This document shows, piece after piece, positions 53,605 to 63,800 of a stretch of 64,000 bases of DNA. This stretch comes from Pseudomonas palleroniana (GTDB lineage Bacteria; Pseudomonadota; Gammaproteobacteria; Pseudomonadales; Pseudomonadaceae), in assembly GCF_003031675.1 (NCBI RefSeq), contig NZ_PYWX01000015.1:53848-117847 (forward strand), given 5' to 3'. The translations under genes and the position numbers were made by a program. The notes below the pieces were generated by a model. That model saw only the letters and a list, made by a program, of their open reading frames with translations, had not been told where the DNA came from and did no database searches. Numbering within the stretch: position 1 is the first letter of the stretch; each line of letters opens with the position of its first letter.

Positions 53605-54456
53605 TCAGTAAGCGATGCGGATATCGGCGAAACCCAACTCGCGCTCGGCTTCAGGCGCTTCGTCGAACAGCAGGCGATGAATGCGCTGCGCCGATGCCTG
53701 GAATTCCACACCGCCAAGGCTGTGCAGGTCGTATTGATGGCTGTGGACTTCAGCACGCACCCGCCCGGGGTGGGGCGACAGCAACAGAATGCGATTGCCC
53801 ACCACCAAGGCTTCTTCGATGGAGTGCGTTACGAACAGCAGGGTAAAGCGTACTTCTTCCCACAGCTGCAGCAATTCTTCCTGCATCTTGCGGCGGGTCA
53901 GGGCATCGAGGGCGGCAAAGGGTTCGTCCATCAGCAGGATTTTCGGCTGCATGGCCAAGGCGCGAGCAATGGCTACACGGGCTTTCATGCCACCGGACAG
54001 GGTGTGCGGATAAGCCTCGGCGAACGCACTGAGGCCGACTTTTTCGAGGTAGTGCAGCGCCCGTTCTTCAGCGTCGCGGCGCTTCAGGGTTTTGGACGCC
54101 AGCAAGGGAAACATCACGTTCTGCTTGACGGTTTTCCAGGGCGGCAGTTGGTCGAACTCCTGGAACACCACGATACGGTCCGGGCCTGGTTGTTCGACTT
54201 TTTGCCCCAGCAGGCGGATCTCGCCTTCACAGGGTTTGATAAACCCGGCGATGGACTTGAGCAACGTGGATTTGCCGCAGCCCGATGGGCCGAGCAACAC
54301 GTAGCGGTCGGCCGGATCAATCTCGAAACTGACTTGGTGAGTGGCACGCACCACACGCTCGGGCGTGCGGTATTCGAGGCTGACGTTGTCCACCGCCAAC
54401 AACGGTTGAGCCGTATTCAGAGTGCTGGCCGCGTGGCCTTGCAGGGGCGCGTTCAT
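53605..54456 (-). CDS. ABC transporter ATPase (SsuB/TauB-like)
   Basis: A 283-aa ATPase with Walker A LLGPSGCGKSTLLKSIAG, Q-loop VVFQEFDQLPPWKTV, signature LSGGMKARVAIARALA, Walker B ILLMDEPFAALD and the switch His in LFVTHSIEEAL. I start at MNAPLQGHAA (ATG 54456), preceded by AAGAGAG, 26 bp after the dioxygenase stop; the longer open frame lies inside that gene. It pairs with the permease downstream. No substrate-binding protein gene is adjacent. Confidence 0.93.
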   Translation of the reverse strand: MNAPLQGHAASTLNTAQPLLAVDNVSLEYRTPERVVRATHQVSFEIDPADRYVLLGPSGCGKSTLLKSIAGFIKPCEGEIRLLGQKVEQPGPDRIVVFQEFDQLPPWKTVKQNVMFPLLASKTLKRRDAEERALHYLEKVGLSAFAEAYPHTLSGGMKARVAIARALAMQPKILLMDEPFAALDALTRRKMQEELLQLWEEVRFTLLFVTHSIEEALVVGNRILLLSPHPGRVRAEVHSHQYDLHSLGGVEFQASAQRIHRLLFDEAPEAERELGFADIRIAY

Positions 54457-54482
54457 TTCATCTCTCTTGCCGGGAATGGGAT

Positions 54483-55376
54483 TCAGAACGGCGCATCGCC
54501 CTGGATAGTGGTGCGAAACAGCTTGCGCCGCAGGTGGCTCGGGCAGCCGGCGGCGAGGTGAATCAACGAGCGGTTGTCCCAGAACACCATGTCGTGGGGC
54601 TGCCACTGGTGACGGTAGATGTTTTGCGGCAGCACGCTGTGGGCGTACAACTGGGCCAGCAGATCGCGGCTTTCGTCTTCCGGCAGGTCGACAATCCGCG
54701 TGGTGAAGCCTTCGCTGACAAATAACGCCTTGCGCCCGGTTTCCGGGTGGGTGCGCACAATGGGGTGCACTACTTCGGCGACCTGAGCGAGTTGCTCGGG
54801 GGTCAGGGTCGGGCGCCAGTTGCCCTCGAATTTGGTCTCGCTGTAACGCGCCGTGTATGAGTGGGCAGCGCTGCGGCCCTCCACCGCTTTGCGCAAATGT
54901 TCAGGCAGTTGGTCCCAGGCTTTGTGCATGTCGGCAAACAGCGTGTCGCCACCTTCGGACGGCAACTCCTGGGCGTGCAGCATCGAACCCAGGCTGGGCA
55001 GTTCCTTGTACGACAGGTCCGAATGCCAGAACTTACCCGCATCGCCCAGGCCGATGGATTGGCCGTTTTCGATGATGTTGGAGACGATCAGGATTTCCGG
55101 GTGATTGGCCAGCAGGAACTGTTTGAGCACATGGATCTGCAGCACACCGAAACGGCGGCTGAAGGCGATCTGTTGTTCGGGGGTGATGCGTTGGTCACGG
55201 AACACGACGACATGGTGATCCAGGTGCGCGCGGTGGATGCGGGCGAAGTCCTGGTCGTTGACCGGGCGCGACAAGTCCAGGCCGATGATCTCGGCGCCGA
55301 CGCTGCCAGGGAGTGGGCGGATCTCGAAGAGTTGGGCGGTTGAGGTCGCTGTTGGAACAGTAGAGGTGGCGGACAT
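54483..55376 (-). CDS. TauD/TfdA-family alpha-ketoglutarate dioxygenase
   Basis: A 297-aa non-haem Fe(II)/2-oxoglutarate dioxygenase. The facial triad is visible as H-x-D in GKFWHSDLSYKELPS and the distal His in NRSLIHLAAG, followed by the 2-oxoglutarate-binding Arg in RRKLFRTTIQG. It probably releases sulfite from taurine or another sulfonate/sulfate ester (TauD or AtsK type); substrate choice cannot be read from the sequence. It is first in an operon with an ABC ATPase and permease. Confidence 0.9.
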   Translation of the reverse strand: MSATSTVPTATSTAQLFEIRPLPGSVGAEIIGLDLSRPVNDQDFARIHRAHLDHHVVVFRDQRITPEQQIAFSRRFGVLQIHVLKQFLLANHPEILIVSNIIENGQSIGLGDAGKFWHSDLSYKELPSLGSMLHAQELPSEGGDTLFADMHKAWDQLPEHLRKAVEGRSAAHSYTARYSETKFEGNWRPTLTPEQLAQVAEVVHPIVRTHPETGRKALFVSEGFTTRIVDLPEDESRDLLAQLYAHSVLPQNIYRHQWQPHDMVFWDNRSLIHLAAGCPSHLRRKLFRTTIQGDAPF

Positions 55377-55495
55377 GTGGGCACTCCCGGTCGGACTGGG
55401 GAGTGACTTTATAGATATAAGAACTGGCGATTAAATACCGTTAAAGAATATCTATATGCATTGGGTGCGGGGTTGTGTGGGGAGGCTGATGGCCC

Positions 55496-55579
55496 TATCG
55501 GGAGCAAGCCCCCTCCCACACTTGACCGAGTTCCAGCATAGGAATGCGGTCGAGTGTGGGAGGGGGCTTGCTCCCGATG
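55496..55579. repeat. REPIN between lapC and the dioxygenase operon
   Basis: Inverted arms ATCGGGAGCAAGCCCCCTCC (55497-55516, then CACAC) and GGGAGGGGGCTTGCTCCCGA (55558-55577) enclose about 36 nt. It is 3' of lapC and 5' of the TauD-like gene. It could end or stabilise the lapEBC transcript. Confidence 0.9.
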
Positions 55580-55601
55580 AGGCTCATTCAGGCGCTACAA
55601 G

Positions 55602-56966
55602 TCAACGCTCGTGCAACGCCTCGGCCCGCGCCTTGATGATCGGCTTGAGCAGGTAGCTCAGGATGCTCTTCTTGCCGGTGATGATGTCCACCGACGCGAC
55701 CATGCCCGGGATGATCAACAACGGCTTCTCATCGGTTCCCAAGTGGCTGCGGTCGGTGCGCAGGGTGATCATGTAGTAGGTGGTTTTCTTGTCTTCATCG
55801 GTGATGGTGTCGGCACCGATGCGTTCGAGCTTGGCTTTCAGGCCGCCGTAGATGGTGTAGTCATAGGCGGTGAATTTGACGATCGCTTCCTGCCCCGGGT
55901 GCAGGAAGGCGATGTCTTGCGGGCGGATCTTGGCTTCCACCAGCAGCGTGTCGTTCAGCGGCACGATCTCTACCATGTCGCTGCCCGGCTGGATCACGCC
56001 GCCGACGGTGTTGACCAGCAATTGCTTGACGATCCCGCGCACGGGCGAGGTGACCAGGGTGCGGCTGACCCGGTCTTCCAGGGCGCGGCCGGTGGACTCG
56101 GCCTTGTTCAGTTCGGTGCGGGCTTCGTTGAGCTGGGTCAGCGCTTCGCTGCGGAACTTGCCACGGGTTTCGTCGATCTTGCGTTGTACTTCCTTGATCG
56201 CCGACTCGGCCCGGGGGATCGCCAGGGTAGTGGCGTCCAACTGGCCGCGGGTTTCCATCTCGGCACGCTTGAGGCGCAGCACTTCCACCGGCGACACCGC
56301 ACCCTGGGCCACCAGCGGTTCGGACATGTTGATTTCCTGGCGTTGAAGGGACAACTGGCTGCGGTACTGGCTTTGTTTGGAGGTGAATTCACGCAGTTCC
56401 TGCTGGCGTTGCACCAGTTGTTCCTGCAAGCCGCCGACTTCGTCCTTCAACTGCTGGCGGCGGCTGTCATACAACGAGCGCTCACTGGCAGCCTGGTTGG
56501 GCGCGGCCTTGAGCACATCGTCGGGGATGTTCAGCGGGCGGTCATCCACCTGGGCACTCAGGCGCTCGACGCGCAGTTGCATGGCCAGGCGCAGGGCTTC
56601 GGTTTCACCGGCATTGGAAACAAAACGCGTGTCATCGAGGCGAATCAACGGCGCGCCGGCTTCCACCACCTGGCCTTCCTTGACGTACAACTCGGAGACG
56701 ATACCGCCTTCCAGGTTCTGGATTTTCTGCAACTTGGACGAGGGGATTGCCTTGCCGTCGCCACGGGTGACTTCGTCGATGCTGGAGAAGCCTGCCCACG
56801 TCACCAGAAAGATGAAGAACGCGATGATCGCCCAGATGGTCAGGCGGATAACCCGCGGCGCATCTTCGACCAGTGCTTTGTTGACTTCGGGCAGGGGCTG
56901 ACCCTGCAGCGAATCGGAACCTTTGAAATAGCGGCCAACCGCGCTTTTGATGGAGTTAAGCAACAC
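55602..56966 (-). CDS. lapC: LapC, type I secretion membrane fusion protein
   Basis: A 454-aa HlyD-family adaptor of the LapA exporter. A membrane anchor (about 37-60, LTIWAIIAFFIFLVTWAGFS) is followed by a lipoyl half GKAIPSSKLQKIQNLEGGIV, a long coiled coil (about 145-310, with QLKDEVGGLQEQLVQRQQEL), a second half VTSPVRGIVKQLLVNTVGGV and a beta-barrel. This is the long HlyD form used in T1SS. It overlaps lapB by 11 bp. The order lapE-lapB-lapC, divergent from lapA, is as known in P. fluorescens. Confidence 0.94.
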   Translation of the reverse strand: MLLNSIKSAVGRYFKGSDSLQGQPLPEVNKALVEDAPRVIRLTIWAIIAFFIFLVTWAGFSSIDEVTRGDGKAIPSSKLQKIQNLEGGIVSELYVKEGQVVEAGAPLIRLDDTRFVSNAGETEALRLAMQLRVERLSAQVDDRPLNIPDDVLKAAPNQAASERSLYDSRRQQLKDEVGGLQEQLVQRQQELREFTSKQSQYRSQLSLQRQEINMSEPLVAQGAVSPVEVLRLKRAEMETRGQLDATTLAIPRAESAIKEVQRKIDETRGKFRSEALTQLNEARTELNKAESTGRALEDRVSRTLVTSPVRGIVKQLLVNTVGGVIQPGSDMVEIVPLNDTLLVEAKIRPQDIAFLHPGQEAIVKFTAYDYTIYGGLKAKLERIGADTITDEDKKTTYYMITLRTDRSHLGTDEKPLLIIPGMVASVDIITGKKSILSYLLKPIIKARAEALHER

Positions 56967-59112
56967 TGATCTGCCCCTTTTTCAGCGCTTCCATGACCAC
57001 GGCTTTCGGGCCGTCTGCGAGGATCTGCCCACGGTCGACCACCAGCAGGCGGTCCACCAGCGAGAGCAGTGAGGCACGGTGAGTGACCAGCACGATGGTC
57101 TTGTTTTGCACCACGGCTTGCAGGCGCTGTTTCAGGCGCTCTTCACCGGTGTTGTCCATGGCGCTGGTGGGTTCGTCCAGCAGCAGGATGGGCGGGTTGA
57201 GCAACAGTGCACGGGCCAGGGCAACGTTCTGGCGCTGGCCGCCGGAAAGGTTTTGCCCGCGCTCGCCGACCTGCAGTTCATAACCCTGCGGGTGCAGGCG
57301 GGCGAATTCGTGCACGCCGGCCAGTTCGGCGGCCTGCAGGACCATTTCGTCTTCGACATAGCGTGCACCGCACACCAGGTTGTCGCGCAGCGTACCGGCG
57401 AGCAGTTGGATGTCTTGGGCCACGTAACCGATGTTGTGGCGCAGTTCGCTGACGTCGATCTGGCGCACATCCACACCATCCACCAGCAAGGCGCCGGAGT
57501 CCGGCTGATAAAGGCCGACGATCAGTTTGGCCAGGGAGCTTTTGCCCGAGCCGCTGCGGCCGATGATGCCGATTTTCTCGCCGGGCTTGATCACCAGATT
57601 GATGTTTTTCAGCGCGGCGTTCTGTTGATTCGGGTAAGTAAAATTAAGGCCCCGGCATTCGATGGCGCCTTGCAGCGTGCGGCGGCTCATGGGGCGCTCT
57701 TCGAAATTGCGCTCCTGGGGCAGCTCCATCATCTGGTCGGTCGACATCATGGTGACCTTGGCTTGCTGGTAACGGGTCAGCAGGCCCGACAGCGAAGCCA
57801 ACGGGCTCAAGGCGCGGCCGCTGAGCATGTAGCAGGCGATCAGGCCACCCATGCTGAGGTTACCGTCGATGATCTGGTACACACCGAACACGATCATGAT
57901 CACGCCGGCCAGTTGCTGGATCAGCAGGGTCATGTTCATCGACAGGCCCGACAGCAACTTCACCCGCAGTTCAAGGCGGCTCAAGGTGCCGATGGTCTGT
58001 TCCCAACCGTACTGGCGCTCGCTCTCGGCGTTATTGACCTTGACCGCGTCCAGCCCGGCGAGGGTTTCGATCAGGCTCGACTGGCGCTCGGCGGCCAGCG
58101 CCATGGTGCGCTCCATGGTCGCAACGAGTGGTTTCTGCAGGGCATAGCCGATGCCCAGGGCAATCGGGAACGCCAGCACCGGAATCCACACCAGGTGCCC
58201 GCCGAGAATCGCGATGACCAGGAAGATCAGCAGGGTGAAGGGCAGGTCGATCAGGCTGGTGAGGGTCAGCGAAGCGAGGAAATCGCGCAGGCTCTGAAAC
58301 TCGTGGATGTTCTGCGCGAAGCTGCCGACCCGTGCCGGGCGGTACTTCATGGACATGCCGACAATGCGCTCGAACAGCGTGGCCGAGATAATCAGGTCGG
58401 TCTTTTTGCCGGCCAGGTCCAGGCACAGGCTGCGCAGGCTTTTGAGGATCAGGTCGAACAGATAGGCACCGCAGATGCCCACTGCCAGCACCCACAGGGT
58501 GGCCGTGGCCTGGTTCGGCACCACGCGGTCGTACACGTTCATCACGAACAGCGGCGCGGCCATCGCAATGATGTTGATCAGGAAGCTGGCGGCAATGGCG
58601 TCGGTGTAGAGCCAGCGCGAACGCATCAGCGTGTCACGGAACCACGAACGCGCCCGAGGAATCAGGGTGCCGTGGTTGACGTCGAATTTGTGCTGCGGCT
58701 GGGCGAAGAAAACCTTGCCGGCATAATCGCCAGCCAGTAACTCGCGCTTGATGATGACTTCACCGCCGTCGCTTTCGCTGAGCAGGATGCGGGCTTCGTC
58801 TTCGCCTTGCCAGCCTACCAGCACGGCACTGCGCCCCTCTTTGAGCAGCAGCAACGCCGGCAGGGCAATCGTTGGGATCTGTTCCAGCTTGCGTTGCAGC
58901 AACCGCCCCTGCAGGCCCGCCCGCGCGGCTGCACGGGGCAGCAACTCGGCACTCAACCGCTGCGAAGGCAGCGGCAGGCCGGTGGTGAGCATGGCCGCGC
59001 TGGCCGGTTTCTGGTGCAGGGCGCACAGCGCAAGCAACCCGTCGAGTAACGGGTCGTCGTGCAGCGTGCGTGGATCATGGTTGAGATGAACTCGACTGAC
59101 TTCGGATTCCAC
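56956..59112 (-). CDS. lapB: LapB, type I secretion ABC transporter
   Basis: A 718-aa ABC exporter. The N-terminal C39-like domain (about 10-130) lacks the catalytic Cys/His arrangement of true bacteriocin peptidases, as in LapB/HlyB. Six membrane helices span about 165-440. The nucleotide-binding domain shows Walker A IIGRSGSGKSSLAKLI, signature QNLSGGQRQNVALARALL and Walker B ILLLDEPTSAMDN with switch His VTHRASL. I choose GTG 59112 (ESEVSRVHLNHDPRTL) with GAGAG 9 nt upstream over the GTG three codons earlier. It lies downstream of lapE (41 bp). Confidence 0.95.
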   Translation of the reverse strand: MESEVSRVHLNHDPRTLHDDPLLDGLLALCALHQKPASAAMLTTGLPLPSQRLSAELLPRAAARAGLQGRLLQRKLEQIPTIALPALLLLKEGRSAVLVGWQGEDEARILLSESDGGEVIIKRELLAGDYAGKVFFAQPQHKFDVNHGTLIPRARSWFRDTLMRSRWLYTDAIAASFLINIIAMAAPLFVMNVYDRVVPNQATATLWVLAVGICGAYLFDLILKSLRSLCLDLAGKKTDLIISATLFERIVGMSMKYRPARVGSFAQNIHEFQSLRDFLASLTLTSLIDLPFTLLIFLVIAILGGHLVWIPVLAFPIALGIGYALQKPLVATMERTMALAAERQSSLIETLAGLDAVKVNNAESERQYGWEQTIGTLSRLELRVKLLSGLSMNMTLLIQQLAGVIMIVFGVYQIIDGNLSMGGLIACYMLSGRALSPLASLSGLLTRYQQAKVTMMSTDQMMELPQERNFEERPMSRRTLQGAIECRGLNFTYPNQQNAALKNINLVIKPGEKIGIIGRSGSGKSSLAKLIVGLYQPDSGALLVDGVDVRQIDVSELRHNIGYVAQDIQLLAGTLRDNLVCGARYVEDEMVLQAAELAGVHEFARLHPQGYELQVGERGQNLSGGQRQNVALARALLLNPPILLLDEPTSAMDNTGEERLKQRLQAVVQNKTIVLVTHRASLLSLVDRLLVVDRGQILADGPKAVVMEALKKGQISVA

Positions 59113-59153
59113 GCGGTGCACTCTCGACTAACAGATGGGGCTATGGGGACGGC

Positions 59154-60512
59154 TCAATTCATCCCAGGCAGTTGGACGTTAGGCTTCACGTCGGTCTGCA
59201 CGACGGAGGCCATCGGTGGGACCACTCCCTGGCTCTTGAGCAATTCGCCCATGGTCGCCTTGATTCGATACTGAGTAAATAACTGAATGTTCTTGATCTC
59301 TTCCAGACGACGGGAAGCGGTGAATAATTCGTTCTCACTGTCGAGCAAATCGAGCAGGGTTCGTTGGCCGAGGCTAAACTGCTGCTGATAAGAGGTACGC
59401 ACCCGGGTGCTGTGGTCCACGTACTGCTGGGCCACGGGCAACTGCGCGTTGGCGTTGTTCAGGGCGTTCCAGGCCAGGCCCAGTTCTTCGTTGAGCTGGC
59501 GCAGGGCGTTGTTGCGGATATCCAGGGCCTGGTTGGCCTGGTATGACTTGGATTGCAAGTCAGCCTTGTTGCTGCCACCGGCAAACAGGTTGAAGCGCAT
59601 GCGCACCATGGCTTCCCAACCGTTGTTGTGGCTGGCGTCACCCGAGACGTTGTTATCGGCGTTGGTGCCAAGCTCGGCGTCAAAACGCGGGTAGAAGGTG
59701 GACTTGGCGGCTTCGTACTGCTTCTCGGCGGCGGAGATATCCGACTCGGCCGAACGCAGCACCGGGCTGTTGTCGAGCATCTGGCGGCGTGCCTCATTCA
59801 GGTCTGCCGGCAGCATGGCCATGAACGGTGCCGGACGCTCCAGTTGGTCGGGCATCTGGCCAACGGCACTGAGGTAGTTGACCTCGGAGTCGGCCAGGTT
59901 GGTCTGCTCGGTGATCAGGTTGTTGCGGGCCTGGGCCAGACGCGCTTCGGCCTGGTCCTGGTCGGCGCCGTTGCCGACGCCGCGCTGGGTACGCAGTTTG
60001 ATCTGATCGTAGATGCGTTCGTGGTTGCGCAGGTTTTCTTCGGCCAGGCGCACGAACTCACGACGGGTCAGTACATCCAGGTACACCTGGGCAACGGTCA
60101 GGCCGGTGCGCTCGGAGGTGCCGAGCAAGGAGTAGGCGCGGGAGTTGACGTTGGCTTGCTGGCGACCGACTTCGCTGGAAGTGGCGAAGCCGTCAAAGAT
60201 CATCTGTTGCAGGCGCAGGCTGGACTCGCCGCGGTTGAGGGTGTCCCAGTGGTTGCCGTTGGGGCCATTGGCGGCGCGAGTAGTGGAGTTATCGGTGCCT
60301 TCGCGGCCGTAACCGGCGTTCAGGTCGACCCGAGGCAGATAACCGCCCTGGGCTGCACGCAGTTGGTAATCGGCGGCGATGCGGCTGTTCACACCGGCTT
60401 GAATTTCCGGGTGCACGTCCAAGGCCTGCTGCATGGCTTGGGGCAGTGTCTGGGCTTGTACGAAACTGGCGGCGAGAACGAACGGTATTGCCTTGAACAG
60501 GTGCAGACGCAT
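59154..60512 (-). CDS. lapE: LapE, TolC-like outer-membrane protein
   Basis: A 452-aa outer-membrane channel for LapA secretion. A signal peptide (MRLHLFKAIPFVLAASFVQA) leads into two OEP repeats with TQRGVGNGADQDQAEARLAQ and ISAAEKQYEAAKSTFYPRFD then LDLLDSENELFTASRRLEEI. I choose ATG 60512, with GGGGA 9 nt upstream; an upstream in-frame start adds ten residues before the signal peptide. It is the first gene of lapEBC and divergent from lapA across a 336-bp regulatory region. Confidence 0.93.
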   Translation of the reverse strand: MRLHLFKAIPFVLAASFVQAQTLPQAMQQALDVHPEIQAGVNSRIAADYQLRAAQGGYLPRVDLNAGYGREGTDNSTTRAANGPNGNHWDTLNRGESSLRLQQMIFDGFATSSEVGRQQANVNSRAYSLLGTSERTGLTVAQVYLDVLTRREFVRLAEENLRNHERIYDQIKLRTQRGVGNGADQDQAEARLAQARNNLITEQTNLADSEVNYLSAVGQMPDQLERPAPFMAMLPADLNEARRQMLDNSPVLRSAESDISAAEKQYEAAKSTFYPRFDAELGTNADNNVSGDASHNNGWEAMVRMRFNLFAGGSNKADLQSKSYQANQALDIRNNALRQLNEELGLAWNALNNANAQLPVAQQYVDHSTRVRTSYQQQFSLGQRTLLDLLDSENELFTASRRLEEIKNIQLFTQYRIKATMGELLKSQGVVPPMASVVQTDVKPNVQLPGMN

Positions 60513-60848
60513 TAAAAAATTCCCCAGGACTTCTTGTCTCAAATCACAGCGATTCAGGCCGCTGCGTCGGATAATGGCTACCGTAATGACCGTACGTCGG
60601 AAAGTTCAAAAAGCGGAACTGCTTCACACATGTAGGACGGTTCGCCGCATAAATATCAATGTGACATTACGGGGCCAATTGTTTAGGATGGCGGTCATAA
60701 GGTCAATAGTTTGGCATAAACTAGATCGCGAATAAATCTAGCCAAATATTTGACGAAACCATCTTTACAGACTACGCCCCTCCTGTTTGGCCCTCCCCCG
60801 AGCGGCCACATGGAAATCATCAGAAACGGATCGCCGGAGAAAATTTTA
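60513..60848. promoter_or_regulatory. lapE-lapA divergent regulatory region with FleQ-like boxes
   Basis: 336 bp without genes. Two stretches resemble the FleQ box GTCAATAAATTGAC: GTCAATAGTTTGGC at 60702-60715 (11 of 14 match) and GCCAAATATTTGAC at 60741-60754 (10 of 14). Both are in the AT-rich part closer to lapA. FleQ, with c-di-GMP, controls lapA in pseudomonads, so the sites are plausible. GGAGA at 60836-60840 is the lapA ribosome-binding site. Confidence 0.5.
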
Positions 60849-63800
60849 ATGAGCAGTGTTGTTGCCATCGTCAAAAGCATTGTTGGTCAAGTTTTCGTTA
60901 TTTCTCCGGAAGGAACGCGGCGTGTATTAGTAGAAGGTGACCGCCTGTTTGCAGGCGACCAGGTCGACACCGGCATGTCGGGCGCTGTGAGCCTGGAACT
61001 GGCCGACGGCCGCACGCTGGACCTGGGCCGGGAAACCCAGTGGAGCGCCGACCTGCCGGACTCCACCGTCGATCTGGCAGCTGCCGCCGAGAACGCGGCG
61101 CCCTCGGTTGCCGAGCTGCAACAAGCCATCGTCGCGGGCGCGGACCCGACCACCGACCTGGAAGCCGCTGCCGCAGGCCCAGCCGCTGCCGGTAATGGCG
61201 CCGCAGGCGGTGGCCACAGCTTCGTCGTGCTGGACGCGACCGCCGGCCGCGTTGACCCGACCATCGGCTTCCCGACCGCGGGCCTGGGCCAGGCCAACGC
61301 GGCACTGACCCAGAACGTCGGCGCCCAGCCTGGCGGTAATAACGGTGGCCTGACTCTGCAAACCGCCACGCTGACATTGGGCGCCACGTCGACCATTACC
61401 GAAGCCGGTGGCGTACTGACCTATACCGCCACCGTGACCCAGGCACCGATCGGCAACCTCAACATCACGTTGTCCAACGGTGCAGTGATCACCATCCCGT
61501 CGGGCCAACTGACCGGCACCGTCAACGTGCCCCTGGCCCCGAACGACAGCCCGTACATCGACCCAAGCCAAATCAGCGTCAACGTCACCGGCACCACCGG
61601 CGGCAACAACCTGGTGCTGAACATCGATACCACGCCGGCAGTGACCCAGGTCACCGACACCATCGACACCACCACCATCGCCCTGACGGCAGGCTCGACG
61701 GTCACTGAAGGCGGCCAGATCACCTACACCGCCACGTTGACCAACCCAGCACAGACGCCAGTGACTGTCACTTTGAGCAATGGCTCGGTGATTACCATCA
61801 AGGCGGGCGAGTCTACTGGCACTGTGGTTGTCGATACCCCGGCCAACGACGTCTACAACAACGGTTCTACCGTCAGCACTACCATTACTGGCGCGACCGG
61901 CGGCAACTTTGAAAACCTGGTGCCGAGCACGACTCCGGCCGTCACCACGATTACTGACTCCGTCGACACCACCACCGTCGCCCTGACGGCCGGCTCGACC
62001 GTGACCGAAGGCGGCCAGATCACTTACACCGCCACGCTGACTAACCCCGCGCAAACACCAGTGACTGTCACTTTGAGCAATGGCTCGGTGATTACCATCA
62101 AGGCGGGCGAGTCTACTGGCACTGTGGTTGTCGATACCCCGGCTAACGACGTCTACAACAACGGTTCTACCGTCAGCACTACTATTACCGGCGCGACTGG
62201 CGGCAACTTTGAGAATCTGGTGCCGAGCACGACTCCGGCCATTACCACGATTACTGACTCCGTCGACACCACCACCGTTGCCCTGACGGCTGGCTCGACC
62301 GTGACCGAAGGCGGCCAGATCACTTACACCGCCACGTTGACCAATCCGGCACAAACACCAGTGACTGTCACTTTGAGCAATGGCTCGGTGATTACTATCA
62401 AAGCGGGCGAGTCCACTGGCACTGTGGTTGTCGATACCCCGGCTAACGACGTCTACAACAACGGTTCTACCGTCAGCACTACCATTACTGGCGCGACCGG
62501 CGGCAACTTCGAAAACCTGGTGCCGAGCACGACTCCGGCCGTTACCACGATTGTTGATTCGGTCGACACCACCACTGTTTCGCTGACAGCGGCCCAAACC
62601 GTAACCGAAGGCGGTCAGATTACCTACACCGCTACGCTGACCAACCCAGCACAAACGCCAGTGACTGTCACTCTGAGCAATGGCTCGGTGATTACTATCA
62701 AAGCGGGCGAGTCCACTGGCACTGTGGTTGTCGATACCCCGGCCAACGACGTCTACAACAACGGCTCTACCGTCAGCACTACTATTACCGGCGCCACCGG
62801 CGGCAACTTTGAAAACCTGGTACCGAGCACGACTCCGGCCGTTACCACGATTGTTGATTCGGTCGACACCACCAATGTTTCACTGACCGCTACCGGAACG
62901 GTTGTCGAAGGCGGCCAGATCACCTACACCGCCACCTTGACCAACCCGGCGCAGACGCCGGTGACTGTCACTTTGAGCAATGGCTCGGTGATTACCATCA
63001 AGGCGGGCGAGTCCGTTGGCAGCGTGGTTGTCGACACCCCGCCGAATGATGTCTACGTCAATGGCAGCACCGTCAGCACCACCATTACCGGGGCGACCGG
63101 CGGCAATTTCGAGAGCCTGGTGCCGAATACGGCCCCGGCGGTCACCACGATTACGGACTCGATCGACACTACGACCGTGACGCTGACCGCGCCGACTGAG
63201 GCAAACGAAGGCGGACAGATTACCTACACCGCGACGCTTTCAAATAAAGCGGGCACTGATGTCACGCTGAAACTCGACAACGGCTCGACCATCACCATCA
63301 AGGCTGGCGATACCGTCGGCACCGTGACCGTCCCAGCACCGAGCGATGACGTGTTCATCGACAAGAGCACGCAGACCGTCAAGATCACCGACGCTACTGG
63401 CGGCAACTTCGAGAAGCTGGAAGTTGCAGGTAACGGTGCAACCACGACGATCAACGACACCATCGACAAGGTCGATGTGGTCCTGACCGCCACCAACACT
63501 GTGGGCGAAGGCGGCAATATCGTTTATACCGCTTCGCTGGTCGATAAGTCGGGTAATGCGGTGACTAACATCACCAACCCACTGACCGTGACTTTGGACA
63601 ATGGCCAGACCATCACCATCGGTGTGAATCAGTCGAGCGGCACCGTCACCACCGTGGCGCCGAACGACGTTTACAACGGCGACCAAACCGTCACCACCGC
63701 GATCAAAACTGTGACCGGCGGCGAGCACTTCGAGAACCTGGTGCCGGGCACTACGCCGGTAAACACCACTGTTACCGATACTCCGGGCACCGCAGATACC

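Noticed and set aside
55602..60512. Absence of lapD/lapG as a sign of lost c-di-GMP control
   Set aside because: In related strains lapD and lapG can lie beyond the 3' end of lapA, which is outside the window, so absence cannot be claimed.
60927..62654. 575-codon minus-strand frame opposite lapA
   Set aside because: It is antisense to the lapA retention module and repeats, and its periodic sequence follows the 300-bp repeat.
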